Assembly: GCA_041399085.1 (NCBI GenBank)
Contig: JAWKTM010000025.1
Span: 1 to 64,000, forward strand
Source of the DNA: JAWKTM01 sp041399085
Lineage (GTDB): Bacteria > Planctomycetota > Planctomycetia > Pirellulales > Pirellulaceae
DNA length: 64,000 bases
Reading direction: 5' to 3'
Part shown: one piece after another, positions 44,548 to 54,694 of the stretch
How positions within the stretch are numbered: position 1 is the first letter of the stretch
Layout of the letters: every line of letters starts with the position of its first letter
Notes under the pieces: model-generated
The model's input: only the letters and a program-made list of their open reading frames with translations
Told to the model about the DNA's origin: nothing
Databases searched by the model: none
Position numbers and translations under genes: made by a program

Positions 44548-45585
44548 TCATCGGGAAACCTTCAAGTCTTGTATGCATTTCCGCCCCACATTGACAAATC
44601 GAGATTTGCGAACTTTTCCCGACCCAGTATGTATTCGGCCTGACCAATTTGACACCCTACAAGCTAATCGCCGTTTTCGCGTGTCCCCATGCGGACCAGA
44701 CACCACGGTCGATGGTTTCGTGAAGATGGTTGCGACATGCCCATCAGCGAACACGACTTGACACGGCCCCAGGATGATAGCTGCTAAAACAGAGCTCACG
44801 ATCGTCGGATGAATAGTGTTGGGTCGAAAACGGCATTGATCGCCACAGCCGTGGAACCGACGGCTTCGGATGCCTCCATGAAATGCGTGTTGTGTGAGCC
44901 AATGTACCAATGGTCCACTACATGAACGGTGCCGCCGTGATCGATGCCTTGGGATTCACGATGGGAATAAGCGCTCCACCGATGGCCATCGTGTTGGAAG
45001 TGCCATCAGGAATATCAGCAAAAGCGAGTTGCACTTCCGTTATACAGCACTCCATCGATCATCTGCGCGCCCGCACCGTAGGCCCCAATCGATGCCGGAG
45101 CCCGACTCGTGCCACGCAATGCCCGTCCTTTTCCCGAGATAATTGCTTGGCATCGGCTCATCGAGTCTTGAGCCGTCCAGATGGACATTGCGAAATATTT
45201 CAAGCCTTGTGGATTGGGCGGCAAGTTCTGGGTTCAAAGGACTCCCCAGGGGCAGAAACATCGATCGTATCGAGCAAGTTCTTCTGTTCGATTTGCGCTG
45301 CTTTGATAGCAACCGCTCCAGTGGATCGGAACCATAAGAAACCGCCTGGTTGCATGTTCATCCAAGGAAACCCGGCGGGAACTTTTTGAACGAGTCGTGA
45401 TACAAATGCATTGCGAGTCCCATCTGCTTCAAATTATTCCACACTGCGACCGTCGCGCGGCCTCCCAAGCGGCGCCTGCACCGCCCCGGAAGAAGCAAGG
45501 CGATCCAGTACGCCAATAATGGCGATAACGACCAACAATTCGACAAAGTGAAGCCGGCGCGACATGGATAAGCTTTTCTGGACAT
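44548..45585 (-). pseudogene. Second DUF1559 prepilin-like gene, decayed
   Basis: The start ATG at 45585 gives MSRKAYPCRAGFTL, then the frame breaks; the next frame holds VELLVVIAIIGVL, and a third NLKQMGLAMHLYHDSFKKFPPGF. Further fragments are recognisable down the minus strand: IGAYGAGAQMIDGVLYNGS, DIPDGTSNTMAIGG (in another frame), MEASEAVGSTAVAINAVF and VVFADGHVATIFTK near the end. At least six shifts are needed. The end is uncertain. In intact form it would be an exported type IV pilin-like protein of about 330 residues. Decay is more likely than error because fragments are lost as well as shifted. Confidence 0.7.
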
Positions 45586-45780
45586 GTCTTGTCCCGTTGG
45601 ATTGAACTCGCGGGCCACTGATTTAGAGCCCGCAACCGAACGGTGATTCTAAACGGTAGGGTTTGAGCGACGCAAATGTTTTCCGATTCAACATATCGGC
45701 AAGTAGGAATTCTGCATTTACGAGGCGAAACCATTCATTTCGAGCCCCTGAAGACTCAGCGTTCTTAATCGAGGTTGTTC

Positions 45781-46245
45781 ATGAACAACGAGCACGAACC
45801 CAAAATCATCATCGACGAAGACTGGAAATCACAGGCCCAGGCCGAAAAAGAGGCGGCGGAGCGGATGCGCGCGGGGGGCGATAAGCCAGATGATACCGCG
45901 TCGGCCAAGCCGGATGCCACGGCTGAGGCCGCCTCGCGAGATAAGGCAAGCGAGTCCAAGCCCGCGGCGGACGTCGACGATCCTCCGCTGCCTCCGGCTT
46001 CATTGCCGATGCTGGTCACCACGTTGGCTACGCAAGCCATGATCGCTTTGGGCATTGTTCCCGATCCAGCGGGAGACAAACCGGTCGCGCGGCTGAATCA
46101 AGCCAAGCACATGATCGATCTGTTGGCCATGCTGGAAGAAAAGACCAAAGGAAACTTGGCCAGCGACGAGGCCGAAATGCTGCAAGACGCTCTGCATCAA
46201 TTGCGGATGGCTTACGTGGCCGTCAAGTCAGCGAACTCCAAGTAA
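45781..46245 (+). CDS. DUF1844 protein
   Basis: 154 residues from an ATG at 45781. The N-terminal half is charged and disordered (EHEPKIIIDEDWKSQAQAEK, then Ala/Lys/Asp-rich). The C-terminal half is the DUF1844 domain: SLPMLVTTLATQAMIALGIV, LNQAKHMIDLLAMLEEKTKG, DALHQLRMAYVAVKS. DUF1844 proteins are widespread in planctomycetes and related phyla; they are often near genes of cell-envelope or translation functions, and no activity is known. The gene has a weak GAGG ribosome site. The next gene is the DUF3500 protein, 142 bases away. Confidence 0.9.
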   Translation: MNNEHEPKIIIDEDWKSQAQAEKEAAERMRAGGDKPDDTASAKPDATAEAASRDKASESKPAADVDDPPLPPASLPMLVTTLATQAMIALGIVPDPAGDKPVARLNQAKHMIDLLAMLEEKTKGNLASDEAEMLQDALHQLRMAYVAVKSANSK

Positions 46246-46387
46246 ACGCGTTGCCTCGGCACAAGCCGCGAGCTTCGCCTTGCCGCACGCAACTTTGCTT
46301 GCGAAGCGGGGTTGCATTTTATTACGCTGATAATGCGGTGACGCTCGCCGCGCGGGCCTTTTTTCACTCGTTTCCGGAGACACGCTC

Positions 46388-47413
46388 ATGTCGAACCCAC
46401 GTTCCTGCCCGGATTGCAATTCATCGCGATTTGAACTGGATCGCCGCCAGTTCGTGCGAGCCACCGCGGTTGGAGCCGTGGCGGCTTCGACCGGCATTTT
46501 TATCCGACCCATCTCAGCCGAAGAACCAGCCGCGAAGAAACCCGAGACGCTGGTCGCTCAGCTTTACAAGAGCTTGAACGAACAGCAGCGAGCGGCCGTC
46601 TGTTTTGGATTCGACCATCCGTTGCGGCAAGAGGTAGATAACAATTGGCACATTACGAAGACGCGCGTCGCGGACTTCACGGCCGATCAACAGGATTTGA
46701 TTCGCGAGATTTTCAACGGCTTGCACGATCCCGAATATGCCCAGCAAGTCATGCAGCAAGTCGAACATGACAACGGCCGTCGCCCGGATGTGCCAAAGTC
46801 CGGCTTCGGCAGTTGCGCCATCGCGATGTTCGGCGAGCCGGGCACCGGCAAGTTCGAATTCGTGTTTACGGGCCGACATGTCACGCGGCGTTGCGACGGC
46901 GATTCAATTGAGGGCGCGGCCTTTGGTGGCCCGATCTTCTATGGACACGCCGCCAAGTCGTTCAACGAGCCGGCCGACCACGCCGGAAACATTTACTGGT
47001 ATCAAGCCAAGCGGGCGAATGAGTTGTTCCAGGCTCTGGACGGCAAGCAACGCGATGTGGCGCTGCGAACCGACGCTCGTGACGAGGCCGGCACGAAGAC
47101 CGTTAAGCTGAGCGGCAAGTCCAGCGCACTGGCCGGTCTGGCCGTCAGCGATATGACGGCCGATCAGCGCGAGTTGATGGAGAAGGTGATGCACGACGTG
47201 CTCGCGCCATTCCGATCCGGCGATCGCGACGAGAGCATGAAGCTAATCAAGGCCAACGGCTTTGAGAACTTGCATCTCTCGTTCTACAAGAACATGGATG
47301 TCGGCGACGACAAGGTCTGGGATGTGTGGCAAGTCGAAGGGCCGGCGATGGTTTGGTACTTCCGCGGCGATCCTCACGTTCACACGTGGGTGCATATCCG
47401 CGAAACGGCCTAA
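46388..47413 (+). CDS. Tat-exported DUF3500 protein
   Basis: 341 residues. The N-terminus has a Cys pair (CPDCNS) and then the Tat motif DRRQFVRATAVGAVAASTG. The DUF3500 body reads LYKSLNEQQRAAVCFGFDHP, WHITKTRVADFTADQQDLI, FGSCAIAMFGEPGTGKFEFV, TGRHVTRRCDGDS, GGPIFYGHAA and PHVHTWVHI near the end. The His-rich conserved positions suggest a metal or hydride-binding site, but DUF3500 proteins have no established enzyme function. It would be exported folded through the Tat system. No partner is visible next to it. Confidence 0.9.
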   Translation: MSNPRSCPDCNSSRFELDRRQFVRATAVGAVAASTGIFIRPISAEEPAAKKPETLVAQLYKSLNEQQRAAVCFGFDHPLRQEVDNNWHITKTRVADFTADQQDLIREIFNGLHDPEYAQQVMQQVEHDNGRRPDVPKSGFGSCAIAMFGEPGTGKFEFVFTGRHVTRRCDGDSIEGAAFGGPIFYGHAAKSFNEPADHAGNIYWYQAKRANELFQALDGKQRDVALRTDARDEAGTKTVKLSGKSSALAGLAVSDMTADQRELMEKVMHDVLAPFRSGDRDESMKLIKANGFENLHLSFYKNMDVGDDKVWDVWQVEGPAMVWYFRGDPHVHTWVHIRETA

Positions 47414-47419
47414 GCAAAC

Positions 47420-47525
47420 CTGCGTCAGCTCAGTACCGTTGCACGACTATTCGTACTCAGTGCATCGGTACTCGTAGTCAGCAACGCGGTACTCGTACTC
47501 GCAAGCATCAAGACGCTCGCCTGGC
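47420..47525. repeat. Degenerate GGTACTCGTACTCG-type repeats
   Basis: The spacer between the DUF3500 and HtrA genes contains several copies of a short motif: GTACCGTTGCACGACTATTC, GTACTCAGTGCATC, GGTACTCGTAGTCAGCAACG, GGTACTCGTACTCGCAAGC. Unit boundaries are irregular. It looks like an extragenic repeat family. Confidence 0.45.
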
Positions 47526-47582
47526 TAAGCAAACTCGCCGTCGAGCGTTCCCCCGTCCATTCCGGCGGATGCGAGCCGTTAA

Positions 47583-49133
47583 TCAGGGCGACAGCACCCT
47601 CACCTGTGCTTCGCCATTGCTGTCCAGCACTTTCAACGAGACGGCATCGCCGCGATCCGCCACCGCCTCGGCGAATTGCCGCGGCGTGGCGACCGCCGTT
47701 TTACCGACGTGCGTAATCAGCTCGCCGGGGCGAAATCCGGCTTTCCAGGCTGGCGAATCGCGGACCACATCCAACACGCCGACCGCGTCCGCACGGTTGA
47801 TGATGGAAGCTTGCGGTTGAAAAAACTGGCCGGGAGGCAAGGCGGTGACATATTCAATCCGCAACCCTCTCCAAGGCGTTGGCTGTTGCCGAGCGAAACT
47901 GGGGCGAGCTGAATCGATGTGCTTTTTCGACAACGTTACGACGCGAAAAATCTCGCGGCCGCGTTGCGCGCCGAACGCGTCGCGCTGGATCGCCAACTCC
48001 GGCTCGGCGTCGGGCGGCAGCTTGCTCAATTCGCGAAACAAGTCGTCGCGCGTGTAAACCGGCTTGCCTTCGACGTGGGTGATCACATCCATCGGGCGGA
48101 GGCCACCGCGAGCAGCCGGGGTGTTCTCGACCACACGATCGACACGTGCGCCGAACTCGCCGCGACGCCGCTCGTTCGCATCCAGCTCCCTCGTCGAAAC
48201 GCCCAAGAAACCAAAGGCCGGTGACCTCCCCTCCTTTAGCTCGCCCAATACACGGTGAAATAGATCGTCGACCGGAATCGCGAAGCCGCCCGCTGTCGGC
48301 TCCTCGGACCGAGGCGGCAACGAAGTAATCAGCCCGACCATCTCACCTTGCAGATTGATTAGCGCCCCGCCGCTCGATCCCGGCGGCAATTTTGCGTCCG
48401 TCTGAATCAGCGTCCCGAAATGATGCAGTGTCTCCTTGCCCTCGCTGGTTCGGAATTCGGGCGGTGACGTCGGAGCCTTGCGTTCCAAATTGGAAACAAT
48501 TCCCCACGAGGCGCTTAACTTGCCATCGCGGGCGATACCGTGCGGATTGCCCAACGCCACGACGAAGGTTCCCTTTTTCAAAGCATCGGCGTCGCCAAAC
48601 GAAATTGGCGTCAGGTTCGCGGCCTCGATCTTCAGAATCGCCAGATCGGTCCAAGGGTCGGCCGCGTTGACTTGCTGGACGGCGGCAATCCGCGTGACTT
48701 CATACGGAGCTCGATTGAGCCACACGATGTAGTCGAACTTCTCGGGATCACCCAGCAAGTGATAGGTCGTGAGGATCAATCCCTGAGGATCGACAACCAC
48801 GCCCGCGCCGAAATGCTGCGGGATGAAATCGGTGCTGGAGGGATCGATCGAGACGCCAGTCGGATCGAACTTTTTCTCGCGCTTTCGCACGCGAGCAATT
48901 GCCACCACCGATGATTCCGCCTTGGCGATGGCGTCCGTTACTGCCTTCTGCACAACGGCGACTGGATCGTCGACAGGCGACTCTTGCGCGAAAGCTGTCG
49001 TCACGCCAATGGCCGATAGAGCCATTAAGACAAGAGTGACGCTAAGCGCCGGTTTTAAAATGGCGGCCCAAGCCGCTTCGGGTTGCCTTGCCCAAATCGC
49101 TTGCCTAGTCCCATTTGCTGCCGTATCACGCAT
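47583..49133 (-). CDS. HtrA/DegP-type serine protease with two PDZ domains
   Basis: 516 residues from ATG at 49133 (MRDTAANGTRQ); an upstream alternative exists. The signal/anchor segment is LSVTLVLMALSAIGVTTAFA. The trypsin-like domain has His in LILTTYHLLGD (unusual TTYH instead of TNxHV), Asp in DPWTDLAILKI, and Ser in LPPGSSGGALIN, so the triad is complete. PDZ1 is about residues 300-390 (GFLGVSTRELDANERR), PDZ2 the last 90 residues (VGVLDVVRDSPAWKAGFRPG). It should work in the periplasm on misfolded proteins. The recA gene lies upstream on the same strand, but its promoter and SOS-like box are separate. Confidence 0.92.
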   Translation of the reverse strand: MRDTAANGTRQAIWARQPEAAWAAILKPALSVTLVLMALSAIGVTTAFAQESPVDDPVAVVQKAVTDAIAKAESSVVAIARVRKREKKFDPTGVSIDPSSTDFIPQHFGAGVVVDPQGLILTTYHLLGDPEKFDYIVWLNRAPYEVTRIAAVQQVNAADPWTDLAILKIEAANLTPISFGDADALKKGTFVVALGNPHGIARDGKLSASWGIVSNLERKAPTSPPEFRTSEGKETLHHFGTLIQTDAKLPPGSSGGALINLQGEMVGLITSLPPRSEEPTAGGFAIPVDDLFHRVLGELKEGRSPAFGFLGVSTRELDANERRRGEFGARVDRVVENTPAARGGLRPMDVITHVEGKPVYTRDDLFRELSKLPPDAEPELAIQRDAFGAQRGREIFRVVTLSKKHIDSARPSFARQQPTPWRGLRIEYVTALPPGQFFQPQASIINRADAVGVLDVVRDSPAWKAGFRPGELITHVGKTAVATPRQFAEAVADRGDAVSLKVLDSNGEAQVRVLSP

Positions 49134-49296
49134 GGATCGTTCGCCTGTTGATGAATTACGACAAGGCAAGGCGAACGAAGCAATCGCCGCGCCGCGACCA
49201 TTCGGTTCGCGGCACGACCGGAAACTCAGACGTTGAGGACAGGCCGGCAATTCGCCGACCCGCCCCTTCCAGACGACTCGCCGGAGTCATCCACCG

Positions 49297-50414
49297 TTAC
49301 GAGTCGACTTCCTCGCTGACCGGCGATTCCTCGCTGTCGACCGCCGCTAGTTCTTCGTTCGACATCATGACCTTGTTCTTGATCTCTTCCGTGAGTTCCG
49401 GATTGTCGATCAAGTTCTGTCGCGCCTTTTCCTTGCCCTGCCCCAAATACGTTTCACCGTACTTGAACCAAGAGCCGCTACGCGTCACGACCTTGGCCGC
49501 CACCGCCAAGTCTAGCACGTCGCCCTCGTAGCTGATGCCGTTGGAATGCATCATGTCAAACTCGGCCACCCGGAACGGCGGAGCGACCTTGTTCTTCACG
49601 ACCTTCGTCCGCACGCGTTGACCGACGACATCCTCGCCATCCTTAATCTGACCGATCCGCCGCACATCAATTCGGCAAGACGAATAAAACTTCAACGCGC
49701 GGCCGCCGGGCGTCGTTTCCGGACTGCCAAACATCACGCCGATCTTCTCGCGAATTTGGTTGATGAAGATCACCGCCGTCTTGCTCTTGGCGATGGCTCC
49801 GGTCAGCTTTCGCATCGACTGGCTCATCAATCGAGCTTGAAGACCGACGTGCGAATCGCCAATCTCCCTCCAATTCCTGCTTCGGAACCAAAGCCGCCAC
49901 CGAGTCAACGATTACCACGTCCACCGCGTTCGACTTGACCAGCATCCGGCGATCTGCATCAGTTCTTCGCCCGACCCCGGTTGGTTGACCAGCAGCGTGT
50001 CCAGCTTCACGCCCAGCTTCTTCGCCCACACCGGATCGAAAGCATGCTCGGCGTCGATAATCGCCGCGATGCCATCCTTCCGCTGAGCCTGTGCCGCGAT
50101 GTGCAAAAGCCAGCGTCGTCTTGCCGTCCGATTCCGGCCCGAACACTTCGATGATGCGTCCGCGCGGGATGCCTTGGCCACCCAAGGCAATGTCCAGCGA
50201 CAGGCTGCCCGTCGGAATTCCCGGCGATGCGACCACGCTGGTCCGCGCCGAGCGGCATAATCGAACCTTCGCCGAACTGCTTTTCGATCTGTTGCAGCGC
50301 GGTCTTCAGATTCGGATCGCGTTCCAACAAAGCGTTCATCGGACTGTCCGCCTTCGCCGAGCTCTTCTTGTCCTTTTTCGCCATCGTCTTACCAGCCTTT
50401 TCCGTCGCGACCAT
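49297..50414 (-). CDS. recA: Recombinase RecA, frameshifted in this sequence
   Basis: The ATG at 50414 follows AGGAG and gives the N-terminus (MVATEKAGKTMAKKDKKSSA), then DPNLKTALQQIEKQFGEGSI. Frame changes near 50230, 50100, 49940 and 49880 break the middle, but all segments are present: GIPTGSLSLDIALGGQGIPR, VFGPESDGKTTLA (Walker A), DAEHAFDPVWAKKLGVKLD, VVIVDSVAALVPKQELEG, TAVIFINQIREKIGVMFG and TTPGGRALKFYSS. The C-terminus ends acidic (EESPVSEEVDS). RecA drives strand exchange and the SOS response. Because recA is rarely lost, the four shifts are best explained as errors. The upstream palindrome at 50493-50510 fits SOS control. Confidence 0.93.
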
Positions 50415-50492
50415 GAGTTGAACTCCTGTCATAAGAAAGGAAGCGATCGTTTGCAACTATATCCGGGCGTCGTGAACCGTTCGCTCAAACAT

Positions 50493-50510
50493 GTGTTCAG
50501 TAGTGAACAC
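50493..50510. promoter_or_regulatory. Palindromic SOS-like (LexA-type) box upstream of recA
   Basis: GTGTTC-AGTAGT-GAACAC is a perfect 6-6-6 inverted repeat, 79 bases upstream of the recA start codon on the minus strand. LexA operators in several phyla have GTTC/GAAC half-sites in this arrangement, differing in spacing, so binding by a LexA relative is the natural reading. No lexA gene is in the window. Confidence 0.6.
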
Positions 50511-50555
50511 GCGGATACTTTAGCGATTCCCGTCCCGCGTTTCAATGTCCACGTC

Positions 50556-51934
50556 CTATTTATCGCGAACGCGTGGACACGTTAGGTCACGGCCTGAGAA
50601 AAATCGGCCGAAGAGTATCTCGCCGACGAAATGCAGCGAGTATCGACACGGAAACACGACGCCTAAGCTGCTCTGTCGCCGTTCGGGATAAGCGAACCCC
50701 GTCGCGGCATCATTCCAACGCCGCAGCGCCACCGCCACCAAATGGCCGCCGAAAGCCACCGAGACCTTCAAGGCGTGCTGGAACTGATTCGCCTTTACTC
50801 ACCAGCGGCACGCAATCGAACGGCATTCGGGATCAGGATCGGTCAGATTTATCGTGGCGCGCCACGCCGTCGGCATCGCCAACGCGGTTATCGCCAGCTT
50901 CCGACACAACCGGCCGCGTTGACCGTATGACCGAGCATCGACTTGGTCGAGTTGACACACACTTCATCGGCCGCTCGTCCCAGACCGCGTCGAATCCCGC
51001 ATCTGACGCGATCGTTCTGTTCCGTCCCCGTGCCATGTGCGTTGATATAACCGACGTCACTGGGCGACAGATGCGATTTTCGCAACGTCTCTTGCACCAG
51101 ATAGGCCAGCGCCTCGCTCTCTTGATGCAAGTCCGTCACGTGATGCGCTTCGGCCAACATCGTGCCGCCGAGTACCTCGCCGTAGATTCGGCAGTCGCGC
51201 TGGACCGCGTGGCTCAGTCGCTCGACGACCAACGCCGCTGCTCCCTCGCCCATCACGAATCCCGTGCGAGCCTTGTCGAACGGCCGACAAGCTTGACGCG
51301 GATCGTCGTGCGTCGCCAGCACTCGCATTCGTGAGAACCCGGCGGCGAACAACGGATCAATGGCGTCCGCGCCGGCGGCAATAGCGATGTCGCATTGCCC
51401 GTCGCGAATGGCTCGAACCGCCGTGAGGAAACTAATCAAACTGGTCGCGCAGGCGGTCGAGTGGCAGAACCGCGGTCCGCCCAGTTGATGCTTGGTCGCC
51501 ACCTCCGCACAAGCCGTGTTCGGCAACCATTGGTCGAACCACGGCGTCCGGTCGGGCGATTCCTCGTGAGCCACGCCGGATTGCTGGAACAGCCAATGTG
51601 GATCGCCCATGTGACCGCTGATCGAACAGCCAAACCGCGTTCGATCGACCTGCGACCGGTCGATGCGCGCGTCGCACAAGGCTTCGTCCGTCGCTCGTTC
51701 GCACAAAGGAATCGACTTCAACCGTCCCGGCGGACGATCGATGTCGACCACCGCTCCAATCAGCGAGTCGTCGGGGATGCCGGGAATGCCCCGCAAGCGG
51801 CGCACTCGCGATTCGCCAGCCTGCACGCCCCGCCACGTGGTTTCGCGCGTGTCACCCAACGACGTAATCATGCCGATGCCGGTGATCACGATTGGCTCGT
51901 GTTCTCGATCTTCCGCTGAGAAAATTCGCAGCAT
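50556..51934 (-). CDS. Beta-ketoacyl-ACP synthase family protein (KAS II/FabF-like), 3' part frameshifted
   Basis: Starts at ATG 51934 (MLRIFSAEDREHEPIVITGI). The condensing-enzyme residues are in place: Cys in FCHSTACATSLISF, His in NAHGTGT, and the second His in STKSMLGHTVNAAG. After AAG the frame shifts near 50930, and the end (LAITALAM, INLTDPDPEC, then ALKVSVAFGGHLVAVALRRW) is spread over three frames down to about 50556; the exact stop is uncertain. Intact length would be about 430 residues. These enzymes extend acyl chains by two carbons with malonyl-ACP. The first third is diverged from FabF, so it may serve a secondary lipid or polyketide path rather than the main one. Confidence 0.85.
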
Positions 51935-52163
51935 GATGTTCGGACAACCATTCAAGTTTCCACGGACTGACGAGCGCAAGCCACATTGCCTCCGAGGCTG
52001 GCGCGGGCAGCGGATTGATACGCGAATTCGCGTCAGAAAGCCAGCCCGATTTGCTCGAAAAAAATCGACTCGATCTCAACCGGCACTTGCATCGCGCCGG
52101 CCCAGCCGGTACGCATAAAGCCGCGTGAACAACGGCACTTTCCATTGACCGAGGCGTCCTCCA

Positions 52164-53087
52164 ATGACCGCATCCACTCCGCTCGCCCAGCGACTCCGCA
52201 CGGTTCAGCTCGTCCCGATCACGGCCTTCGACTCGGCTGGCGATTTGGCGTTGGAGCCCATGCGTCGGCATTTTCGACGGCTGTTCGACGCAGGCATTCG
52301 CGTTTTCATCCCGTGCGCTGGGAGCGCCGAATTCAACAGCCTCTCGACCGACGAAATCGTGCAAGTGATTCGCATGACCCGCGAGGAATTGGGGCCGGAA
52401 GCCACGATTGTCGCTCCGATCGGCCAGCAGCTTCGCGGTGCGATTTCGCTGGGCCAGCGATCGTTTGAAGCCGGAGCGGACGCCGTGCTGGTCATGCCGC
52501 TCGAGTTTCCGTACTTGGCAAACGAAGGCGCCCGCGACTATCTGCAGGCGATTCTGGATTCGGTCGACGGCCCGACATTGGTCTATAAGAAAGGCCCGAT
52601 TCCGTCGGACGATCTGCTGCTCAGCTTGGCCGAGCACCCGAACATGATCGGCGTCAAATACGCCGTGAATGATTTGGACGCGTTTCAAGCCGTGGTCACG
52701 CGCGACGCCGGACGGATCGATTGGTTTTGCGGCTCGGCCGAGCGTTTCGCCCCGTACTTCGCCTTGGCTGGCTCGCCTGGATACACCAGCGGCGCGGGAA
52801 ACGTTTGTCCGCGAGTCACGCTGAAGATGCACGCGGCTTTGGCAGCCGGCGATTATGCCGAAGCTCTGCGTTGGCAGCGAATTTTGCTGCCGATCGAACA
52901 CTTCCGAGCTCGAGCCGCCAACTCGTACAACATCACGTTCGTAAAGTACGCCGTCGGGCGCACCGGCTTGGACTTCGGCCAACCACGCCCGCCACAACGC
53001 CGGATGACCGACGCCGACATGCGCGAGGCGGATGAGATCCTCGCGCCGATCCTGGCGGCCGAACGCGACTTGGCCGAAGCTTCGTAA
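52164..53087 (+). CDS. DapA/KDG-aldolase-like family protein (5-dehydro-4-deoxyglucarate dehydratase type)
   Basis: 307 residues from ATG at 52164. The N-terminus holds LVPITAFDSAGDLALEPMRR, then CAGSAEFNSLSTDEIVQVI (G-S-A-E-F), characteristic of the glucarate branch of the dihydrodipicolinate synthase family. The Schiff-base Lys is in MIGVKYAVND; the catalytic Tyr region is PTLVYKKGPIP. All catalytic positions needed for a type I aldolase are present. Likely role: dehydration/decarboxylation of a sugar-acid intermediate. It lies divergent to the ketoacyl synthase and convergent to a glycosyltransferase, so no pathway partner is visible. Confidence 0.88.
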   Translation: MTASTPLAQRLRTVQLVPITAFDSAGDLALEPMRRHFRRLFDAGIRVFIPCAGSAEFNSLSTDEIVQVIRMTREELGPEATIVAPIGQQLRGAISLGQRSFEAGADAVLVMPLEFPYLANEGARDYLQAILDSVDGPTLVYKKGPIPSDDLLLSLAEHPNMIGVKYAVNDLDAFQAVVTRDAGRIDWFCGSAERFAPYFALAGSPGYTSGAGNVCPRVTLKMHAALAAGDYAEALRWQRILLPIEHFRARAANSYNITFVKYAVGRTGLDFGQPRPPQRRMTDADMREADEILAPILAAERDLAEAS

Positions 53088-53121
53088 ACGTAAGGTAGCG
53101 CGATGAGAGGCCGAGCGTTGG

Positions 53122-53652
53122 TTAGTGAACCGTCGCCATCTGCTCGGATCGCATCTTGTCCACGACGTGCCGACGAATCATTTGGATGCCGCGGCGCGGC
53201 TGCTCTTCGCGTTGGCTGTGCTTCTTCAGGGCCACGCCCCAATCGCTCAGCCGACGCAGCAGCCCGTTGTCCAGGGCTCCCGGAGTCGCCAATCGCGCGT
53301 CCAGACGTTTGTCTTCAAATCGCAGTTCCCACAGCCGACGCAATTCCATCGCGCTGAACGGAGTAAACTCGTCCTGCACGAATACGATTTCGCCGTTGGC
53401 CCGCCGCAATCCCGATTGAATGGCCGCCGACGCGCCGAAGCGACGCGGGTGCCGCACAATTTGAATCTGCGGAAACTGGTAGGCAAGTTCGTCGGCGATG
53501 TCGCTGGTCTGGTCGGTCGAGCCATCGTCGACCAGCACCAATTCGAATCGCGTTTCCAAATCCGACAACACATCGAGCAACTCGTGGACTTCCTTGGCCA
53601 AGCTGTTCTGAGCATTGAAGACGGGCACGATGACGCTGAGTGTTTCGTTCAA
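53122..53652 (-). CDS. Short glycosyltransferase family 2 protein
   Basis: 176 residues. The N-terminus is GT2 (LSVIVPVFNAQNSLAKEVHE), with LVLVDDGSTDQTSDI for nucleotide binding and GASAAIQSGLRRANGEIVFV. Where a DxD metal site is normal, the sequence reads VQDEFTPFSAMELRRLWEL, so Asp-Glu replaces it. The last 50 residues are basic and lack the usual acceptor domain and any membrane anchor. It may be a regulatory or sugar-nucleotide-binding remnant rather than a full enzyme; the reading frame is intact. The convergent gene is the DapA-family protein. Confidence 0.8.
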   Translation of the reverse strand: MNETLSVIVPVFNAQNSLAKEVHELLDVLSDLETRFELVLVDDGSTDQTSDIADELAYQFPQIQIVRHPRRFGASAAIQSGLRRANGEIVFVQDEFTPFSAMELRRLWELRFEDKRLDARLATPGALDNGLLRRLSDWGVALKKHSQREEQPRRGIQMIRRHVVDKMRSEQMATVH

Positions 53653-54089
53653 CTCGGCACCCTTTCCACAGCAAGCGTGACGTTACGGGAGAGAAGACGC
53701 TTTAAGTCATCGGAACGCCACGCGAAGACTCTCGAAAACTTAAATCAAACAATGCGTTGCATCGGCGTTGCGACAAGCAACGGTCGTTCGACTTACTACG
53801 ACACACCCGCCTGTGCCGAAGAAACCGGCCAGGCACAACGGCTTCAGCGTCGAGCCCCATCGACCAAACCGCGTGATGTCATCGCGATGCCAGCAGCAAC
53901 GACGGGAGTAGAGCCACGCTGTCGCCCGCCTTCAATAGGAATTTTCCCCAACACAGCAAGTCAAACACCTGCGGCACGCACGCCGACCGAAAATTCCGCC
54001 CGCTTGGCCCCGAAGTTGTTCCAGTTATGAGCCTCGAAGCCCCGCGGCGCGCTATAACGAGAAGCACTATTTCAGCGGAGGAGCAAGAA
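53653..54089. other. Intergenic region without a recognisable gene
   Basis: The stretch between the short glycosyltransferase and the DJ-1/PfpI gene (about 437 bases) contains only short open frames with no domain and no clear ribosome site other than the GGAGGAG of the following gene. Confidence 0.5.
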
Positions 54090-54626
54090 ATGCCGGATCA
54101 ACCCCTGTCAGGCCAACGCCTGTTGATGTTCGTGGAACACATCTACGAAGATTTGGAACTCTGGTACCCCAAGTTGCGGTTGCGCGAAGCCGGCGCGGAA
54201 GTGATCGTGGCCGGCCCCGAAGCCGGCGCAACCTACAACGGCAAGCACACCTACCCCTGTGTGGCCGACGCCGCGATCGCCGACGTCCGCTCGGCCGATT
54301 TCCAAGGCGTCGTGATTCCGGGCGGCTTCATGCCCGACCGCCTGCGCCGCGACCCGCGCGTGCTACAGCTAGTCCAAGAGTTCGCATCCGCCGGCAAACT
54401 CGTGTCCGCGATTTGCCACGGCGGCTGGATCCCAATCTCCGCCGGAGTTTATCGGGACGTACAAGTCACCGGATCGCCCGGAATTAAGGACGATCTAATC
54501 AACGCCGGCGCTCACTGGCACGACGCCCCGGTCATCACCGATCGCCACTTTATCAGCAGCCGCAAACCCGACGACCTCCCCGACTTTTGCCGAGCGATTC
54601 TGGCATTCTTGACGATGGCCCGTTGA
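54090..54626 (+). CDS. DJ-1/PfpI family protein
   Basis: 178 residues from ATG at 54090 with GGAGGAG upstream. The fold marks are FVEHIYEDLELWYPKLRLRE (conserved Glu), GVVIPGGFMPDRLRRD and the nucleophile elbow SAICHGGWI with Cys, then HFISSRKPDDLPDF at the end. Members act as glyoxalases, deglycases or proteases; the PfpI-like set includes stress proteins. The Cys-His pair is intact. It stands alone before the tRNA gene. Ribosome site and length are typical. Confidence 0.9.
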   Translation: MPDQPLSGQRLLMFVEHIYEDLELWYPKLRLREAGAEVIVAGPEAGATYNGKHTYPCVADAAIADVRSADFQGVVIPGGFMPDRLRRDPRVLQLVQEFASAGKLVSAICHGGWIPISAGVYRDVQVTGSPGIKDDLINAGAHWHDAPVITDRHFISSRKPDDLPDFCRAILAFLTMAR

Positions 54627-54694
54627 CAAAACGGCCATTGGCAACAAAATCTAAACACTTGGCAACCGACGAGCCTGTCAAAGCTCGCTCAACC

